Below, piece by piece: positions 33,292-43,830 of a DNA stretch of 64,000 nucleotides. This DNA comes from Tridacna crocea (lineage: Eukaryota; Mollusca; Bivalvia; Cardiida; Cardiidae). Under the pieces are notes generated by a model. That model searched no databases and was not told the DNA's origin. It worked only from the letters and a program-made list of their open reading frames with translations. The first letter of the stretch is position 1. Every line of letters begins with the position of its first letter. The translations under genes and the position numbers were made by a program. The stretch covers positions 35,680,172-35,744,171 of the forward strand of contig OX031063.1 in assembly GCA_943736015.1 (NCBI GenBank), written 5' to 3'.

Positions 33292-33504
33292 TCACTTGAT
33301 ATCGTGCTGTAGTTCCATACGCTGATCAAGATCTATATCTAATGAAGATTCATTTACGCTAAGGAGCTGTTTGTAGGTGCCATGAAATACTACGTATGCT
33401 TGAAAAGGTGTAGTAAAATCTTTGTTATATAGATGAAATTGTGTTAAACTCAAATCGAGCTCTGGGAAACTAAAATGTAAAGAGCCGGAATAGGATATCG
33501 TCAA
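33292..33504 (-). CDS. hypothetical 70-residue ORF
   Basis: MTISYSGSLHFSFPELDLSL to LDQRMELQHDIK. The sequence is not MITE-derived and has no low complexity. A CACGTGA site lies just upstream (33519-33526). No family is recognised and no splice partner was seen. Chance is a real alternative. Confidence 0.2.
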   Translation of the reverse strand: MTISYSGSLHFSFPELDLSLTQFHLYNKDFTTPFQAYVVFHGTYKQLLSVNESSLDIDLDQRMELQHDIK

Positions 33505-34319
33505 CTACATTGTCAATCACGTGACGGTATACACTTCAATACTTCCGGTTTTGGATAAGTATGCCAAGGAGATCAAGTGGGTGTAAGACTTGTGAAACAG
33601 CCAAGTCCTTCGGAATTTAGCTTGTGCGACAAAGTCCGAGGCCATAGCATCAATACGCACAAGATAACAGTTCATGTAGACATGTATTTTATCTGATTGC
33701 GGAACATTCTATAATATAATAATGGTGCAGACTGCAGATTAAACAGTGGCCAAATACTCGATATGGCAAATATGAAGCTCACACTAGTCTTCATCCCAGA
33801 GCATAGCCGACCTCCTCCTTACATACTGCCTCAAATGAGCTGTTCTATCCGAATAGGCCAACAAAAGTGCTTGACTACTGACTACGAGTTATCATGGTTA
33901 GTTATGTAGTAGATCTAGCCTGTGGATCTATTACATCTGTAAGAGAGCAAGAGTACTGCATACGTGTACCAAGGCTCGTATACAGTTGTATTTCGGCCCT
34001 TTAAAGGGCCTTTCACAAACGTTGTTGCTATTGTGACCAGCATAGCTAAATAGCAGACAGCACAAAGGTTCAGTCTGATAATTGATCAATACTATCTGCT
34101 TTGCTGAGACATCGTGATCAAAAGCAACATTGAATTTGTATTATTTAGGTCTCATGTCTGTACTATGTCTATCAGTTTAGTATAAACCCTTCGTCGAAAA
34201 AGGGGCATAACCGAGTCTCATATTTTTTAGGGTTACCTACTCTTCTGGTATGGGTTCCCTTCATTGTTAGGTAACCAGAACACTCCTATGTAGTAAGGTA
34301 TTAACAGATATGTGAGAAT
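33505..34319. other. no gene seen
   Basis: A worn B-like piece near 34050-34105 (CAGACAGCACAAAGGTTCAG, TGATCAATACTATCTGC). Otherwise unique. Confidence 0.35.
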
Positions 34320-34548
34320 TTAACCCTTTACTCCATAGATACTAATTTCTACGCATAGCTTGTAGGAGCCTTTGGAAAACATTGTTGCAAAAGGTGAAAT
34401 TGCTCGTGACAATTAATTTCACCTTTTTCCATAATGTTTTCTGCACTATCAAAAGGTGTCATATACACATATGAAACGGCTTCATCCTTTCTGTTATTTA
34501 AGGTCAGTTAGAGATACCATAGAAATGCCTTATGGGCTAAAGGGTTAA
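34320..34548 (+). mobile_element. family D TTAA-MITE, complete
   Basis: TTAACCCTTTACTCCATAGA, CTTGTAGGAGCCTTTGGAAA, arm AAAAGGTGAAATTGCTCGTG, a damaged right arm (ACAATTAATTTCACC), then TGCCTTATGGGCTAAAGGGT to TTAA. Confidence 0.9.
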
Positions 34549-34704
34549 GAAAGTGTCAGTTTTTGCAATGACGACAATGCAGATAACGATGCAGACGCAG
34601 ACGCCGATGACGCAGCAGACAAAGCTACATGTGACAATACCTAAACGATTTTCGCCGTAAACAGCGGGGCTATAGCAACATTTGCTTGCAGAGTAAATCA
34701 AGGG

Positions 34705-35040
34705 TACAAAATGTCTTAACTGCACCATACATTGCACCCCTTATTTCAAATATGGCAAGTGTTGTTACGTACAAAGTGAAATACACCAGGTACAAGCTTT
34801 GACAGTGAGAAGAACTGTTTTTCAAAGATACAACAAACCTCGTTGGAAAAGGAGCAAGTTTGCTGAGGGGATACAAAATGTCTGCAACTGCACCCACAAT
34901 TGCACCCCCTATCCCCTTATTTCAAACATGGCAAAAACTGTTACAAAGCGAAATCAAACCAGGTACAAGCTTTGACAGTGACGAGAATCATATTTCAAAA
35001 CATACGAAAAACTTTGTTGAAAAAGGAGAAAGTTTGCTTT
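34705..35040 (+). repeat. two diverged tandem units of about 173 bp
   Basis: TACAAAATGTCTTAACTGCA / TACAAAATGTCTGCAACTGC and CCAGGTACAAGCTTTGACAG occur in both. The offset of the shared TACAAGCTTTGACAG is 173 bp. Each ends in GGAAAAGGAGCAAGTTTGCT / GAAAAAGGAGAAAGTTTGCT. Confidence 0.8.
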
Positions 35041-35210
35041 GACACGCAATTCTATCCATACATTTCAAATCGTACGGTTTTCGGAAGTCGTACTTGTATT
35101 GGTATAGGTTAAGCAGACGATTTCAAAGCCTATCACGTGGTTGTCTGATTCGGAACACCTCCGTTGTTTGCGTGTTGCATACAAATCAAGTAACAACAGG
35201 AGAAAGCTAT

Positions 35211-35430
35211 TTAACGCTTTACCATCATTAGGAACAGGAGAGTAAACCTACGAACAGCATTGTGGAAAAAGGAGAAAATGCTGGGAACCAGCATTTTCTC
35301 CGTTTCCCAAAATGCTTTTCACCATTTCAAAGCGAAATCCCATTCTTTGAGTAACATATGTATACATGTATCTTGCCGTCAACAAATCATTTCAATGTAA
35401 ACTAATCAGAGATTGTATCATTTGGCGCAG
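35211..35430 (-). mobile_element. family A TTAA-MITE, right end lost
   Basis: TTAACGCTTTACCATCATTA, a clean hairpin around TGCTGGGAACCAGCA, then a diverged right half. A further decayed hairpin piece lies at about 35500-35600. Confidence 0.7.
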
Positions 35431-35902
35431 AGACAACACATTACATCACTCCGACCCTAATGTAGAAAACTGTACTTCGCCCAATCAGTGTGAAAGAAAA
35501 TGTCTTGCTAAAAGCTTAAAACTAACAGTTGCTCCATTACCCACAATGCTTTCAATATCACTATGCTATCCATATTTACAGAAAGACATCTTACTTCCAT
35601 CAGCTTGATTCCCATCAATGTTGCTTGCAGTAGAATAGTGTTAGGTTTGTACAGTAACTTGTACAGTAATGGATTAAACACAACCAGACAAAGCTATTTA
35701 AAAGATCAATATCTCGCCTAATGCACGCTTGCAAGTGCTGTGTAGCTTATAAACAAACTGCACAAAGTAGACACAAAATGTCGACAGCTTCTCGATACAC
35801 CGCCATTTAAGGCTTGTTTGATTGTTTGTGTATTTGTTTATTAAACCGAACTTTAAAAGCGCTAACTTATCCCATTCGTGCTCTTTCCTTTAAAATATAA
35901 AT

Positions 35903-36111
35903 TTAGTTTAAAACATATTTATTTAAGATCGATTGAGAAACAAATTCTTTCAACTTATGCTAATCTCTCTCGATTCTGCTTCCTGGGCACTATACCAGTA
36001 CTCGCGCCGAATGTCTAGGCCGATGAAAAATCCTAAAGTTGACACCCGCTCCCGGGTATCGAACTCTTTTGTTACGAGGCCGACGCTCTACCTCATAACC
36101 ATGTACACCAC
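35903..36111 (-). mobile_element. tRNA-derived SINE S1
   Basis: Minus-strand head TGGTTATGAGGTAGAGCGTC, GTTCGATACCCGGGAGCG, GGCGCGAGTACTGGTATAGT, AGAATCGAGAGAGATTAGC, TTTGTTTCTCAATCGATC and tail TTTTAAACTA. Flanked by AAAATATAAAT / AAAATGTGAAT (35892-35902, 36112-36122), a probable 11-bp target duplication. Confidence 0.8.
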
Positions 36112-36137
36112 AAAATGTGAATCTATTACCATACGAA

Positions 36138-36378
36138 TTGACCCATTACCAAACGACAATATTTTAGGCTTGTCCAAATCGAAAGCATTTGCGGACGAAA
36201 AAATAAAAGTACCTGAAAATTTGAAATTTGTTTTGTGAAGGGTAGAAAACATTGTAGGAAAAGGAGAAAATGCTGGTTACAATGCTGGTTGCCAGCATTT
36301 TCTCCTTTTCCCACAATGTTTACAAAAGGCTTCTTTCTCAGGGTCGTCAGAAGTAGGGATTGTGTAGTAATGGTTTAA
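36138..36378 (+). mobile_element. family A TTAA-MITE with duplicated hairpin tip
   Basis: TTGACCCATTACCAAACGAC to TAGTAATGGTTTAA. The tip reads ATGCTGGTTACAATGCTGGTTGCCAGCAT, a 12-bp tandem duplication of one arm at the apex. Confidence 0.9.
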
Positions 36379-36603
36379 CCCATTACCACACGACAAAATT
36401 TTAGACTGGTTCAAATTGAAAGCATTTGCAGACGTCAAAATAAAGGTGACTAAAAAATTGAAATCTGTTCTGGGAAGGGTAGAAAACACTGTGGGAAAAG
36501 GAGAAAATGCTGGTTACCAGCATTTTCTCCTTTTCCCACAGTGTTTTCAAAAGGCTTCTTTCTCAGGGTCGTCAAAAGTAGGGACTGTGTAGTAATGGTT
36601 TAA
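36375..36603 (+). mobile_element. family A TTAA-MITE, complete, abutting the previous one
   Basis: Shares TTAA 36375-36378. Hairpin base ACACTGTGGGAAAAGGAG / CTCCTTTTCCCACAGTGT with matched changes in both arms. Confidence 0.92.
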
Positions 36604-36709
36604 ACACTATTTCACTTATTCCAATATATACCGTGTGTACCACGACTATTTCAAACAAGTTATTAAAATTCAAGTAGCAAAGCGTTATACTAAGCAGACT
36701 TTTAACCGA

Positions 36710-36785
36710 CATACTAAATCAAGATTAGACGACAAAGAATGAACACTTTGATCTTGGCTCTACACTGTTTGATACTGAGAGGCTT
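36710..36785 (+). repeat. family B hairpin, diverged
   Basis: CTAAATCAAGATTAGACGAC, AAAGAATGAACACTTTGATC, TTGGCTCTACACTGTTTGAT. Confidence 0.55.
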
Positions 36786-36824
36786 TTTTTGGCGAAAAGA
36801 GATGGATACTATTGAAGCTACAAA

Positions 36825-37109
36825 TGTTTTGTCGTCTGCAACTGATGCTTTCAATTTAGCTTAAAATTTTGTCGTCTGGTAAAGAGTTAACTCATTACCA
36901 CACAGTGACGAGGTTTAACGCTCGTGGGAAATTAGACTTAAAAACAAACTGCGGGTAATGGATCAAATGCTGGAAATTAGCATTTTGTCCTCTTTCAAAA
37001 ATGTTTTTTTTTTAGCCCATCAAAAGCAAATCCCATCATTTTAGCCACATTTATTTATCGTCTACAAATGCTTTCAGTTGGACTAGTCTTACATGCTGTA
37101 AAGAGCTAA
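36825..37109 (-). mobile_element. family A right end plus an abutting worn A copy
   Basis: 36825-36890 is a right end only (GTCGTCTGGTAAAGAGTTAA). At 36887 a new copy starts TTAACTCATTACCACACAGT, has GGTAATGGATCAAATGCTGG and CTACAAATGCTTTCAGTTGG, and fades at CTGTAAAGAGCTAA. They share TTAA 36887-36890. Confidence 0.75.
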
Positions 37110-37228
37110 AGGAAGGATCATGCTATTACCTCTGTAATAAGGTGAAATGAACAAGTCGATTGTTCCTTTGGGCCATCAAATACGTTGCAGGATTATCTCG
37201 AATGCAGTTATATACATTTATTTTGTTA

Positions 37229-37430
37229 GCTGTAAGCTGTTTTCAACATTATTTCAGTCATATCACGGTGACCGCTTCCTTATTCATGTATTTCCTAGGT
37301 TTCAGTGATACAATGCCAGTGTTCAGAAAGGACACAATTCTATAAAAACCCAGTAATTCGAGTGATGATCAAACCAGAGGTCTTCAGATTTCGAATTCCA
37401 CACCGAATTACTGAGTAAGCCAGGACAATT
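37229..37430 (-). mobile_element. SINE S2 copy
   Basis: CAACATTATTTCAGTCATAT CACGGTGA domain at the left, then an eroded body and head with GGTTTGATCATCACTCG on the minus strand. Confidence 0.55.
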
Positions 37431-37850
37431 CTGTTTTTTTTTTTCAATTTCCTTAATTTCATTTCTGGAAACGTCATCTTAGTTCATAAGAACTTAGTTC
37501 TGGTAAAGTATTTCTTTTTTTTTTTGTTTATTACGTGAATCAAACTCAAATCTCTCCTTGTCAACCATTTTGTACAAAGAAAATAAAGGATAATGCAAAG
37601 AGGCTGGAATCTCCTACGCTTTGTCTGACAGTTTCGGTTTTGATCTTTTAGGGATCTCGATGAAATATTAAAAGATTAAGCTAATACTATCATCATTAAC
37701 TGCAGATTGAGTCATTAAATGAGATTATACCGAATAAAGTAGTCCCTTTCTTCGTTTGTATACACAGTATGTAACATGTCTGAAATATTTCCGCTCTCAA
37801 TGCATCCATTGCAGCGCATTTAATTTTGTGTTTCACCACATATAATTTGC
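37431..37850. other. no gene seen
   Basis: T-rich tracts at 37435-37444 and 37513-37524. No ORF of note. Confidence 0.35.
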
Positions 37851-37854
37851 AGTC

Positions 37855-38083
37855 TTACCCTTTATCTCATATGCCAATTTGAGACTCTTCCATTTCAGCA
37901 GCAAATAAAGATCTGATGTCAAAGATATGGACAACGGAGGATATAAATATCTGATTGAGTTGAAAACATTGTGGGAAAAGGAGAAATTGCTCGTTACGAG
38001 CCATTTCTCCTTTTCCCACAATGTTTTCAAAAGCTGTCTATTGTTGCTACGTTAAAATGAGTATTTATGGAGTAAAGGGTTAA
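37855..38083 (-). mobile_element. D/E-like TTAA-MITE with CGTTACG tip
   Basis: TTACCCTTTATCTCATATGC, arm ACATTGTGGGAAAAGGAG, tip TTGCTCGTTACGAGCCA, then GAGTATTTATGGAGTAAAGG to TTAA. It has the A/E hairpin base with D-type right-end sequence. Confidence 0.8.
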
Positions 38084-38301
38084 CTATGGGATACAAATTA
38101 AGACTCATCCATGTCTAACACATCTGCAGGCGACAAATCAAATTTGTTTCGAATAGTAATGCTGCTTTGAAATGATTGAAAATAGTGTGGAAAACAGGAG
38201 AAAATGCTAGTTTCCAGCATTTTTTCCTTTTCCCAAAATATTTCAAAAAGTCCTTTTTCTTCGGGTCTGTAAAATTAGGATGTTGGATCAAGGGATTTTA
38301 A
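38080..38301 (+). mobile_element. A/E-like MITE abutting the previous one
   Basis: TTAACTATGGGATACAAATT, CATCTGCAGGCGACAAATC, ATGCTAGTTTCCAGCATTT and GGATCAAGGGATTTTAA. Shares TTAA 38080-38083. Confidence 0.75.
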
Positions 38302-38539
38302 CTAAATCAAAATAGAGTACTGCAGCTTAAAGGCCAGTGTTACTGACAAAATGTTGTCAAACGTAGAAAGAATGGTATGAAAACTGTGTGGCACTTTTGA
38401 TCCGTACTTTGCTTTTGAGCTGTCCTTAAATTTAGGATCACCGCAGAAAACTGCTCGAAGGGTGTTTAAATTCTGTGATGTAATCTGAAGTTTTTCATAT
38501 TCACGGCAATTTTGAAAGAATTTGTAGGTGACAAGTAAA

Positions 38540-38812
38540 GACAAAGCTCAATGATGGATATGTGTTTGAATTTGGAGTAAACTTTGTATTCAGAAATGCG
38601 AAAATGCTAGTTACAAGCATTTTCTCCTTTTCCCTGCAGAATTTTAAAATGTGCAAAAAAAGGATTGTAAAAAAGACAAAGCTAAATGATGGGATGTGTG
38701 TTTAAATTTGGAGTAAACTTTGTATTAAGAACAGCGAAAATGCTGGTTACAAGCATTTTCTCCTTTTCCCTACAGCATTTTAAATTGTCCTCAAAAAGGA
38801 TTATAAAAAGTG
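38540..38812 (+). repeat. two tandem units of 136 bp with an A-like hairpin
   Basis: Units start ACAAAGCTCAATGATGG and ACAAAGCTAAATGATGG, share TTTGGAGTAAACTTTGTATT (offset 136) and carry TGCTAGTTACAAGCA / TGCTGGTTACAAGCA followed by TTTTCTCCTTTTCCCT. Confidence 0.85.
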
Positions 38813-38832
38813 AGGGGTAATCTGGTAAAGGG

Positions 38833-39123
38833 TTGGACACCAGTCGTCACAAACATCATACTAAGTTCTCAAACAGTGTGGATCAAGACCATACGGCACA
38901 GAATGTGCACTCAATCACTCTAACCTACTTTTCTTTATTTGCACTTTTAACTTGTGGCCCAAATCGTCGAAACAAACTTGACTTCAATGGCATGGCGGAG
39001 ACTAGTGTTACACATATAATTGACAAATGGAATCAATTATTACACTCCTTCCCCGTCTGGAAGTCTCTACAAGCAATTGGCATAAACCCATTCATGTTCA
39101 GTAACGGAACTATTCAAAACTGA
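38833..39123 (+). CDS. hypothetical ORF, partly B-derived
   Basis: The start overlaps a decayed family B piece (GTGTGGATCAAGACCATACG). The latter part, LTCGPNRRNKLDF to INPFMFSNGTIQN, is not repeat-like. No family is recognised, and there is no splice evidence. Confidence 0.12.
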   Translation: MDTSRHKHHTKFSNSVDQDHTAQNVHSITLTYFSLFALLTCGPNRRNKLDFNGMAETSVTHIIDKWNQLLHSFPVWKSLQAIGINPFMFSNGTIQN

Positions 39124-39533
39124 AGACAGTCTGATGAAAATAACAATTTTATTCGTTGCGATAAACAGTGCGTATAGACTAAACTGTCTCAAATAAAGAA
39201 ACAATCAATCGACAGCAATTTCTTCATCTCTCAAAGTGTTTCCCTTGGCTAATAGTGATGAAAATACGACGAAAAAAGTATCTGACGAGGTAAAGTGTTC
39301 TGCAGTTTAATGTACCGAGACATGCAAACCTTAAAATTACATCACAGACAAAGAGCGTCTGAGTTACTCAGACTTCGCCATTTGGCATCTCCTTTGTCCG
39401 ATTCGTCATTGCGAATGGTGCGTCACCGATCAGAGGTTCTCATAGAAATGATATGGATTCCACTTCTATTGATTCATACAGCATCGACCATCCTGAACCC
39501 TTTGTACTCAAAAAGTACCCTTCCCTCAAGAGA

Positions 39534-39755
39534 TGAACTCTTTACCAAACGACATTATTTGGGACTAGTTCAAACTGAAAGCATTAGCAGACGAAAAATA
39601 AATGTGAATCAAAATTTATAATTAAATTTGAAAAGGGTAGAAAACATTGTGGGAATAGGAGAAAATGCTGGTTACCAGCATTTTCTCCTTTTCCCACAAG
39701 TTTTTCACATGCTTTCTTTTTCAGGGTCGGGATTGTCTTGTATATAGAGAGTTAA
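39534..39755 (+). mobile_element. family A TTAA-MITE
   Basis: TGAACTCTTTACCAAACGAC to TATAGAGAGTTAA. Near-perfect hairpin. The right end is shortened (GGGTCGGGATTGTC). Confidence 0.88.
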
Positions 39756-39937
39756 GTGATAATACTTTAGCCGATCGCCTTCGCGCTTTCCCAGACTACA
39801 TTTTTTTTTTCACTTGGCCACCCCTTTAGAGCAACCAGCCAATACATGTATTTTCAAATGAAATTGTGTACTTGATAAGCAAACACATGCCCTAAGTAAG
39901 AGCATATGAATCGCCAGGACGCATGCTCATCTGTTAT

Positions 39938-40126
39938 AAAACGATTAAATTTTATATTTCTCCAAACCGAAAGCATTTGCAAATGATTAATTCATAGAGA
40001 CTAAGAAAAAATGATTTGTAACTGAAAGGATAGACATTATTGGATAAGTAGAAAATGCTAGTAACTAGTATCTTCTCTTTTCCTACGATATTTTCTACCC
40101 TTTGATTGACAAATTTCGTGTTTTAA
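39938..40126 (+). repeat. family A, diverged copy
   Basis: CCAAACCGAAAGCATTTGCA, AATGCTAGTAACTAGTATCT and TCCTACGATATTTTCTACCC. Abuts the next copy. Confidence 0.6.
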
Positions 40127-40354
40127 CTCTTTAGTACATAATCCCGAATTTTAACGACCTTTAAGAAAGAAAGGCTTTGAAAACATTGTGGGAAAATGAG
40201 AAAATGCTGGTAACCAAAATATTCTCCTTTTCCCACATTTGACAACGTTTTCTACCCTTCACGAAACAAATTTCGAAGTTTCAATCACTTTTGTTGTCTG
40301 CAAATGCTTTCGATTTGGACAAGCCAAAAATTTCGTTATTTGGTAATGAGTTAA
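40123..40354 (-). mobile_element. family A TTAA-MITE
   Basis: TTAACTCTTTAGTACATAAT, ACGACCTTTAAGAAAGAAAG (this TTAA is the site hit by E in the copy at 9493), a broken tip (GGTAACCAAAATATTCTCC) and TTTGGTAATGAGTTAA. A right-end remnant follows to 40428. Confidence 0.85.
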
Positions 40355-40728
40355 GTAGCATTCGGTTTGTCGTCACCAAATGCATTGGTTTTGGACGAGG
40401 CTAAATTGATGTCGCCGGGTAAAGGGTAAAGCGATATCAATCACTCCGGACACAGAACAATGAAAAACCGAAAGCACAGAAGATATTCCTTTTTTAATGA
40501 AATCGTGCATTATCTTCCAGGGCCACGAGATTCACTAAGTCTGCAAAATTTTTAAATCGTATGACTTAGTATCCTATTTGTGCAATGTACGGCGCTTTTT
40601 TTTTTTTGGCAGTTTAAATCGACAACAGACTGAGGGTTGGCGAAGATATATCCAAACAGTGCTACAAATGGAACACTGTTAGGTATATAGCCATTTCTTC
40701 TGAGTGCTGCGACCTATCACATGGCAAT

Positions 40729-40950
40729 CTAACTCTTTACCGAACGACAAAACTGTTGGCTTGTCCAAATGGAAAGCATTTGCAGACGACAAAATTAAAT
40801 TGACTGAAAATTTGAAATATGTTTGTGAAGGTTCGAAAACATGGTAGGGAAAGGAGAAAATGCTGGTTACCAGCATTTTCTCCTTTTCCCACAATGTTTT
40901 CTGAAGGCCTCTTTCTCAGGGTCGTCAAAATAGGGATTGTGTGGCACAGC
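40729..40950 (+). mobile_element. family A TTAA-MITE
   Basis: CTAACTCTTTACCGAACGAC to GGGATTGTGTGGCACAG. Hairpin intact except for ACATGGTAGGG / CCCACAATGT at the base. Confidence 0.85.
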
Positions 40951-40951
40951 T

Positions 40952-41105
40952 TTAAACCCCTTGGCTGTTGTCGCCGCCTTTTGCTGACGGTATAGATTCA
41001 GAATCTACTATGGCCGATAAGAAGATATTTTATCCAGTAAAACAAGTTTGGAATATAAATATCTGCGGTAAACTATTAGTCTGAAACTATCAGGGTCAAT
41101 AACTA
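40952..41105 (+). mobile_element. family B with its hairpin deleted
   Basis: TTAAACCCCTTGGCTGTTGT, TTTTGCTGACGGTATAGATT, then directly CAGAATCTACTATGGCCGAT. The palindrome centre is gone. It is separated by a few bases from the A copy on its left. Confidence 0.7.
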
Positions 41106-41152
41106 AGCTTTGTACAGCTTTCTACCAATGACACCACTTTACTGTTAAGGCA

Positions 41153-41384
41153 TTAAGCTTTACTCCATAGATACTCATTTCTACGCGCTGCTTGTAGGAG
41201 CCTTTGGAAAACATTGTGGCAAAAGGTGAAATTGCTCGTGACGAGCAATTTCACCTTTTGTCACAATGTTTTCTATGCTATTAAAAGGTGTCATATACCC
41301 ATAAAAAAAAAACGGCTTCATCCTTGCTGTTATTTAGGGTCAATTAGAGATACCATAGAAATGCCCTATGGGGTAAAGGGTTAA
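41153..41384 (+). mobile_element. family D TTAA-MITE, complete, perfect hairpin
   Basis: TTAAGCTTTACTCCATAGAT to GGGGTAAAGGGTTAA. Hairpin CATTGTGGCAAAAGGTGAAA TTGCTCG TGA CGAGCAA TTTCACCTTTTGTCACAATG. Confidence 0.92.
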
Positions 41385-41794
41385 GCACAGTGTTGTTTCA
41401 GATAATTATCTTCAGGGTCGGCATCTTTTCTGGTAAAGTGTTACAAGTATACGATGTTTCAAATTGTGCATAAAAGAGAACTTGCTCTCTTCTGCCTAAA
41501 GTATATTGACTTGTATCAAAGTTTAGAATCATCTACAGATCTGCTTCGTCCGAAAAAGTTTTCCGCGCGTAAAGGGTAAAGTTTCGCTAGCTACATTTAT
41601 CTTCCGTTGCACGCCTAGTGATTCTCTGGAATTTGTAGCACAAACCGTATACAGACTGACACAATGTCGGATTAAATAAGTTTCCCCGATTATACTGAAC
41701 TGTATGCTGTTTGTAGGCTAAACTTCATGGCGATACACAGTGACGAAGGAGTTGGAAAGCCCCGATTCAATCCTCATACAGCGTTTTAGATTTC

Positions 41795-42031
41795 TTAAGT
41801 CTTTACCAAACGACAAAATTGTAAGCTTGTCCAAATTGAAAGCACTTGCAGACGACAAAATTAATTTGACTGAAACATTGAAATCTGGTTTAAAAAGGGT
41901 AGAAAACCTTGTGAGAAAAGGAGAAAATGCTGGTTTCCAGCATTTTCTCCTTTTCCTTTAAAGTTTTCAAGAGACTTCTTCGTTAAAGATGGTTAAAAGT
42001 TGGGATTGTGTGGCCTGATACAGAGTTTTAA
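41795..42031 (+). mobile_element. family A TTAA-MITE, complete
   Basis: TTAAGTCTTTACCAAACGAC, GACGACAAAATTAATTTGAC, tip TGCTGGTTTCCAGCA, right end GGCCTGATACAGAGTTTTAA. Confidence 0.85.
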
Positions 42032-42352
42032 ACAAGAAACTTCAAAGCCCCAGCGTAGCACATGTGAAAATCGGGAGGCACATAAGTGCATCGGTGACAT
42101 AATTGAATTAGTGTTGAAAACGGAATCAACAGCCTGACAAACTTATCCAAACAATTTACTGTGTGGAATATAATAAGACCAGAAATGCATTGCTACTTTT
42201 CAGTGGAAAAAAAAAATCGAAAATATAAAACACGACTGCATATAGAAGAAGTGTGACAAAAGCAACAATTTTTATGACCCTGCACAAGCAGTTTTTTCAG
42301 TGTAATAATTTTTCTTCTTCTCGTATTGAATAATTCAGATTGATATCGTTTC

Positions 42353-42592
42353 ACTTACCCTTTTTTCTATTGTCAAAAACCACTTCCGTGTTTTATGACC
42401 TCTATCAAAAAGGTCTCATAAACATTTTGGAAAAGGAAAAGATGGAGGTACCCAGCACTCTCTCCTTTTCCCACACTATTTCCTACCCTTAAAGGCAATT
42501 CCGTTCAAGTGGCCGAGACACACTAACTTGTCCTCTACAAAAGCTTTCGATGAGGAATGCTTCAAAATTTGTCGTTAGGAAGGAGGGGTAAT
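42353..42592 (+). mobile_element. E-like MITE, diverged
   Basis: CTTACCCTTTTTTCTATTGT, TTTTGGAAAAGGAAAAGATG, CACTCTCTCCTTTTCCCACA and TTTGTCGTTAGGAAGGAGGG. Confidence 0.6.
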
Positions 42593-42782
42593 AAAAATAG
42601 TGTCAAACTCATTTACTAAATATGACTAAAGAGGACATTTTGTAAATGGATTCGAACTACAGAATGATGTCTAATAATAAAGTAATATCAATAGTTTTTC
42701 ATGAATAAATCGCGTCAGCTAAGCTCTTTTATTGACAGGTTTCTATTTTGCCCCACCCTCTCCTTTTCATCTTTAGAAATAC

Positions 42783-42813
<31 letters not shown>
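42783..42813 (+). repeat. (TAA)n microsatellite
   Basis: About ten uninterrupted TAA units. Confidence 0.95.
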
Positions 42814-42814
<1 letters not shown>

Positions 42815-43074
42815 TGATGCCATTTTCTTTTTAAATCAAAATATATATTTAAATTAATATTCTAAGCGAAGGACAGAAAATTGTCGGGTATAATCCCCTA
42901 CAAAAGTAACAGCAAAGAGACATGTATACTTCCGCAATTAGAGGCTGATCACTTTGGTAAGAATATATCATTATGCAAGCGATTGAATATCATATGCATA
43001 TGAAATAATACAATGCATACATATTTATTTAAAAAAAAAAGTGAATATAAAGATTCATTTACTTACTTGGCTAA

Positions 43075-43097
43075 GTTTTTGGTCTTGTCCTTTAAAA
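43075..43097 (-). other. candidate 23-nt exon
   Basis: On the minus strand, TTTCCTTTTTAAAG|GACAAGACC ... AGCCAA|GTAAGTAAA has an acceptor-like tract and a strong donor. A second strong donor (CGACGA|GTGAGTAAA) lies 90 bp upstream near 43188. Joined, the reading stays open (SSATRQDQKLSQ). These could be 5' exons of thymosin beta or of another gene, or chance. Confidence 0.2.
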
Positions 43098-43541
43098 AGG
43101 AAAATAACAGTTAGATGTGTAGTATTCGCGTCGGCTGCTACAGACACACTGTACAGCGTAATGATTCATAAATTGATTTTACTCACTCGTCGCGGATGAA
43201 TATCGACCCTGATTCACGCTCGATTCATGCATACGTAGTAGTTTTCCACTGCTTTTACAAATGTTTTTAGCAAGTATAGAATAAGGCATGGTACAAAGGC
43301 GATAAATTTGAGAGGTATTAACAACAATTTTCATGATATCTTTAGAAACAAAACAATTTGGGTTACAGTTAGATCGCACTACTTTCTTTGATTGTAAAAG
43401 TGAAAAGTTGACGCATGTGGGAGGCCCGTCATGTATTTGACTCATCGATTATTTGTTGTCTGGTGTTTAAAACGCCGTTTTCAACATTATTTAATCTACA
43501 TCTCTGCGGCCAATGCGCTGTTCTTAAAATTGCCTTTAGTT

Positions 43542-43605
43542 GTACTTTCAAAACCTCGTAACTACAGCTTGTTACAAGCTGTAGTTACGAGGTTTTGGAA
43601 GTACA
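43542..43605. repeat. family J hairpin, copy 2
   Basis: Near-perfect 64-bp palindrome: GTACTTTCAAAACCTCGTAA CTACAGCTTG TTA CAAGCTGTAG TTACGAGGTTTTGGAAGTAC. Confidence 0.85.
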
Positions 43606-43639
43606 CCGACGTTATGTTATTCTCATATGGCATGAAACA

Positions 43640-43830
43640 CGCGGTCCACGCAAGCTAATCGGAGACGACACTGTACGACTTTATTAGATTTTATGGTACA
43701 GAGGATTTTGCGCAAAACAGAAAACTATACATAAACGGAAAGTGCAGTCTCAGATTAGCCTGCGCGGAATGCGTAGGCTGATCATAGACGACACTTTTCC
43801 TAAATGTCCGAATGCGAGTCGCAGCCCTTA
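43640..43830. mobile_element. family C element, left end lost
   Basis: AAGCTAATCGGAGACGACAC (remnant of the first hairpin), ACGGAAAGTGCAGTCTCAGA, hairpin TTAGCCTGCGCGGAATGCGTAGGCTGA, then CCTAAATGTCCGAATGCG. Confidence 0.75.

Noticed and set aside
39240..39530. Possible exon at 39.24-39.53 kb (higher GC, 108-residue frame)
   Set aside because: No frame gives a recognisable peptide with matching splice sites on both sides, and the frame runs into a family A copy.
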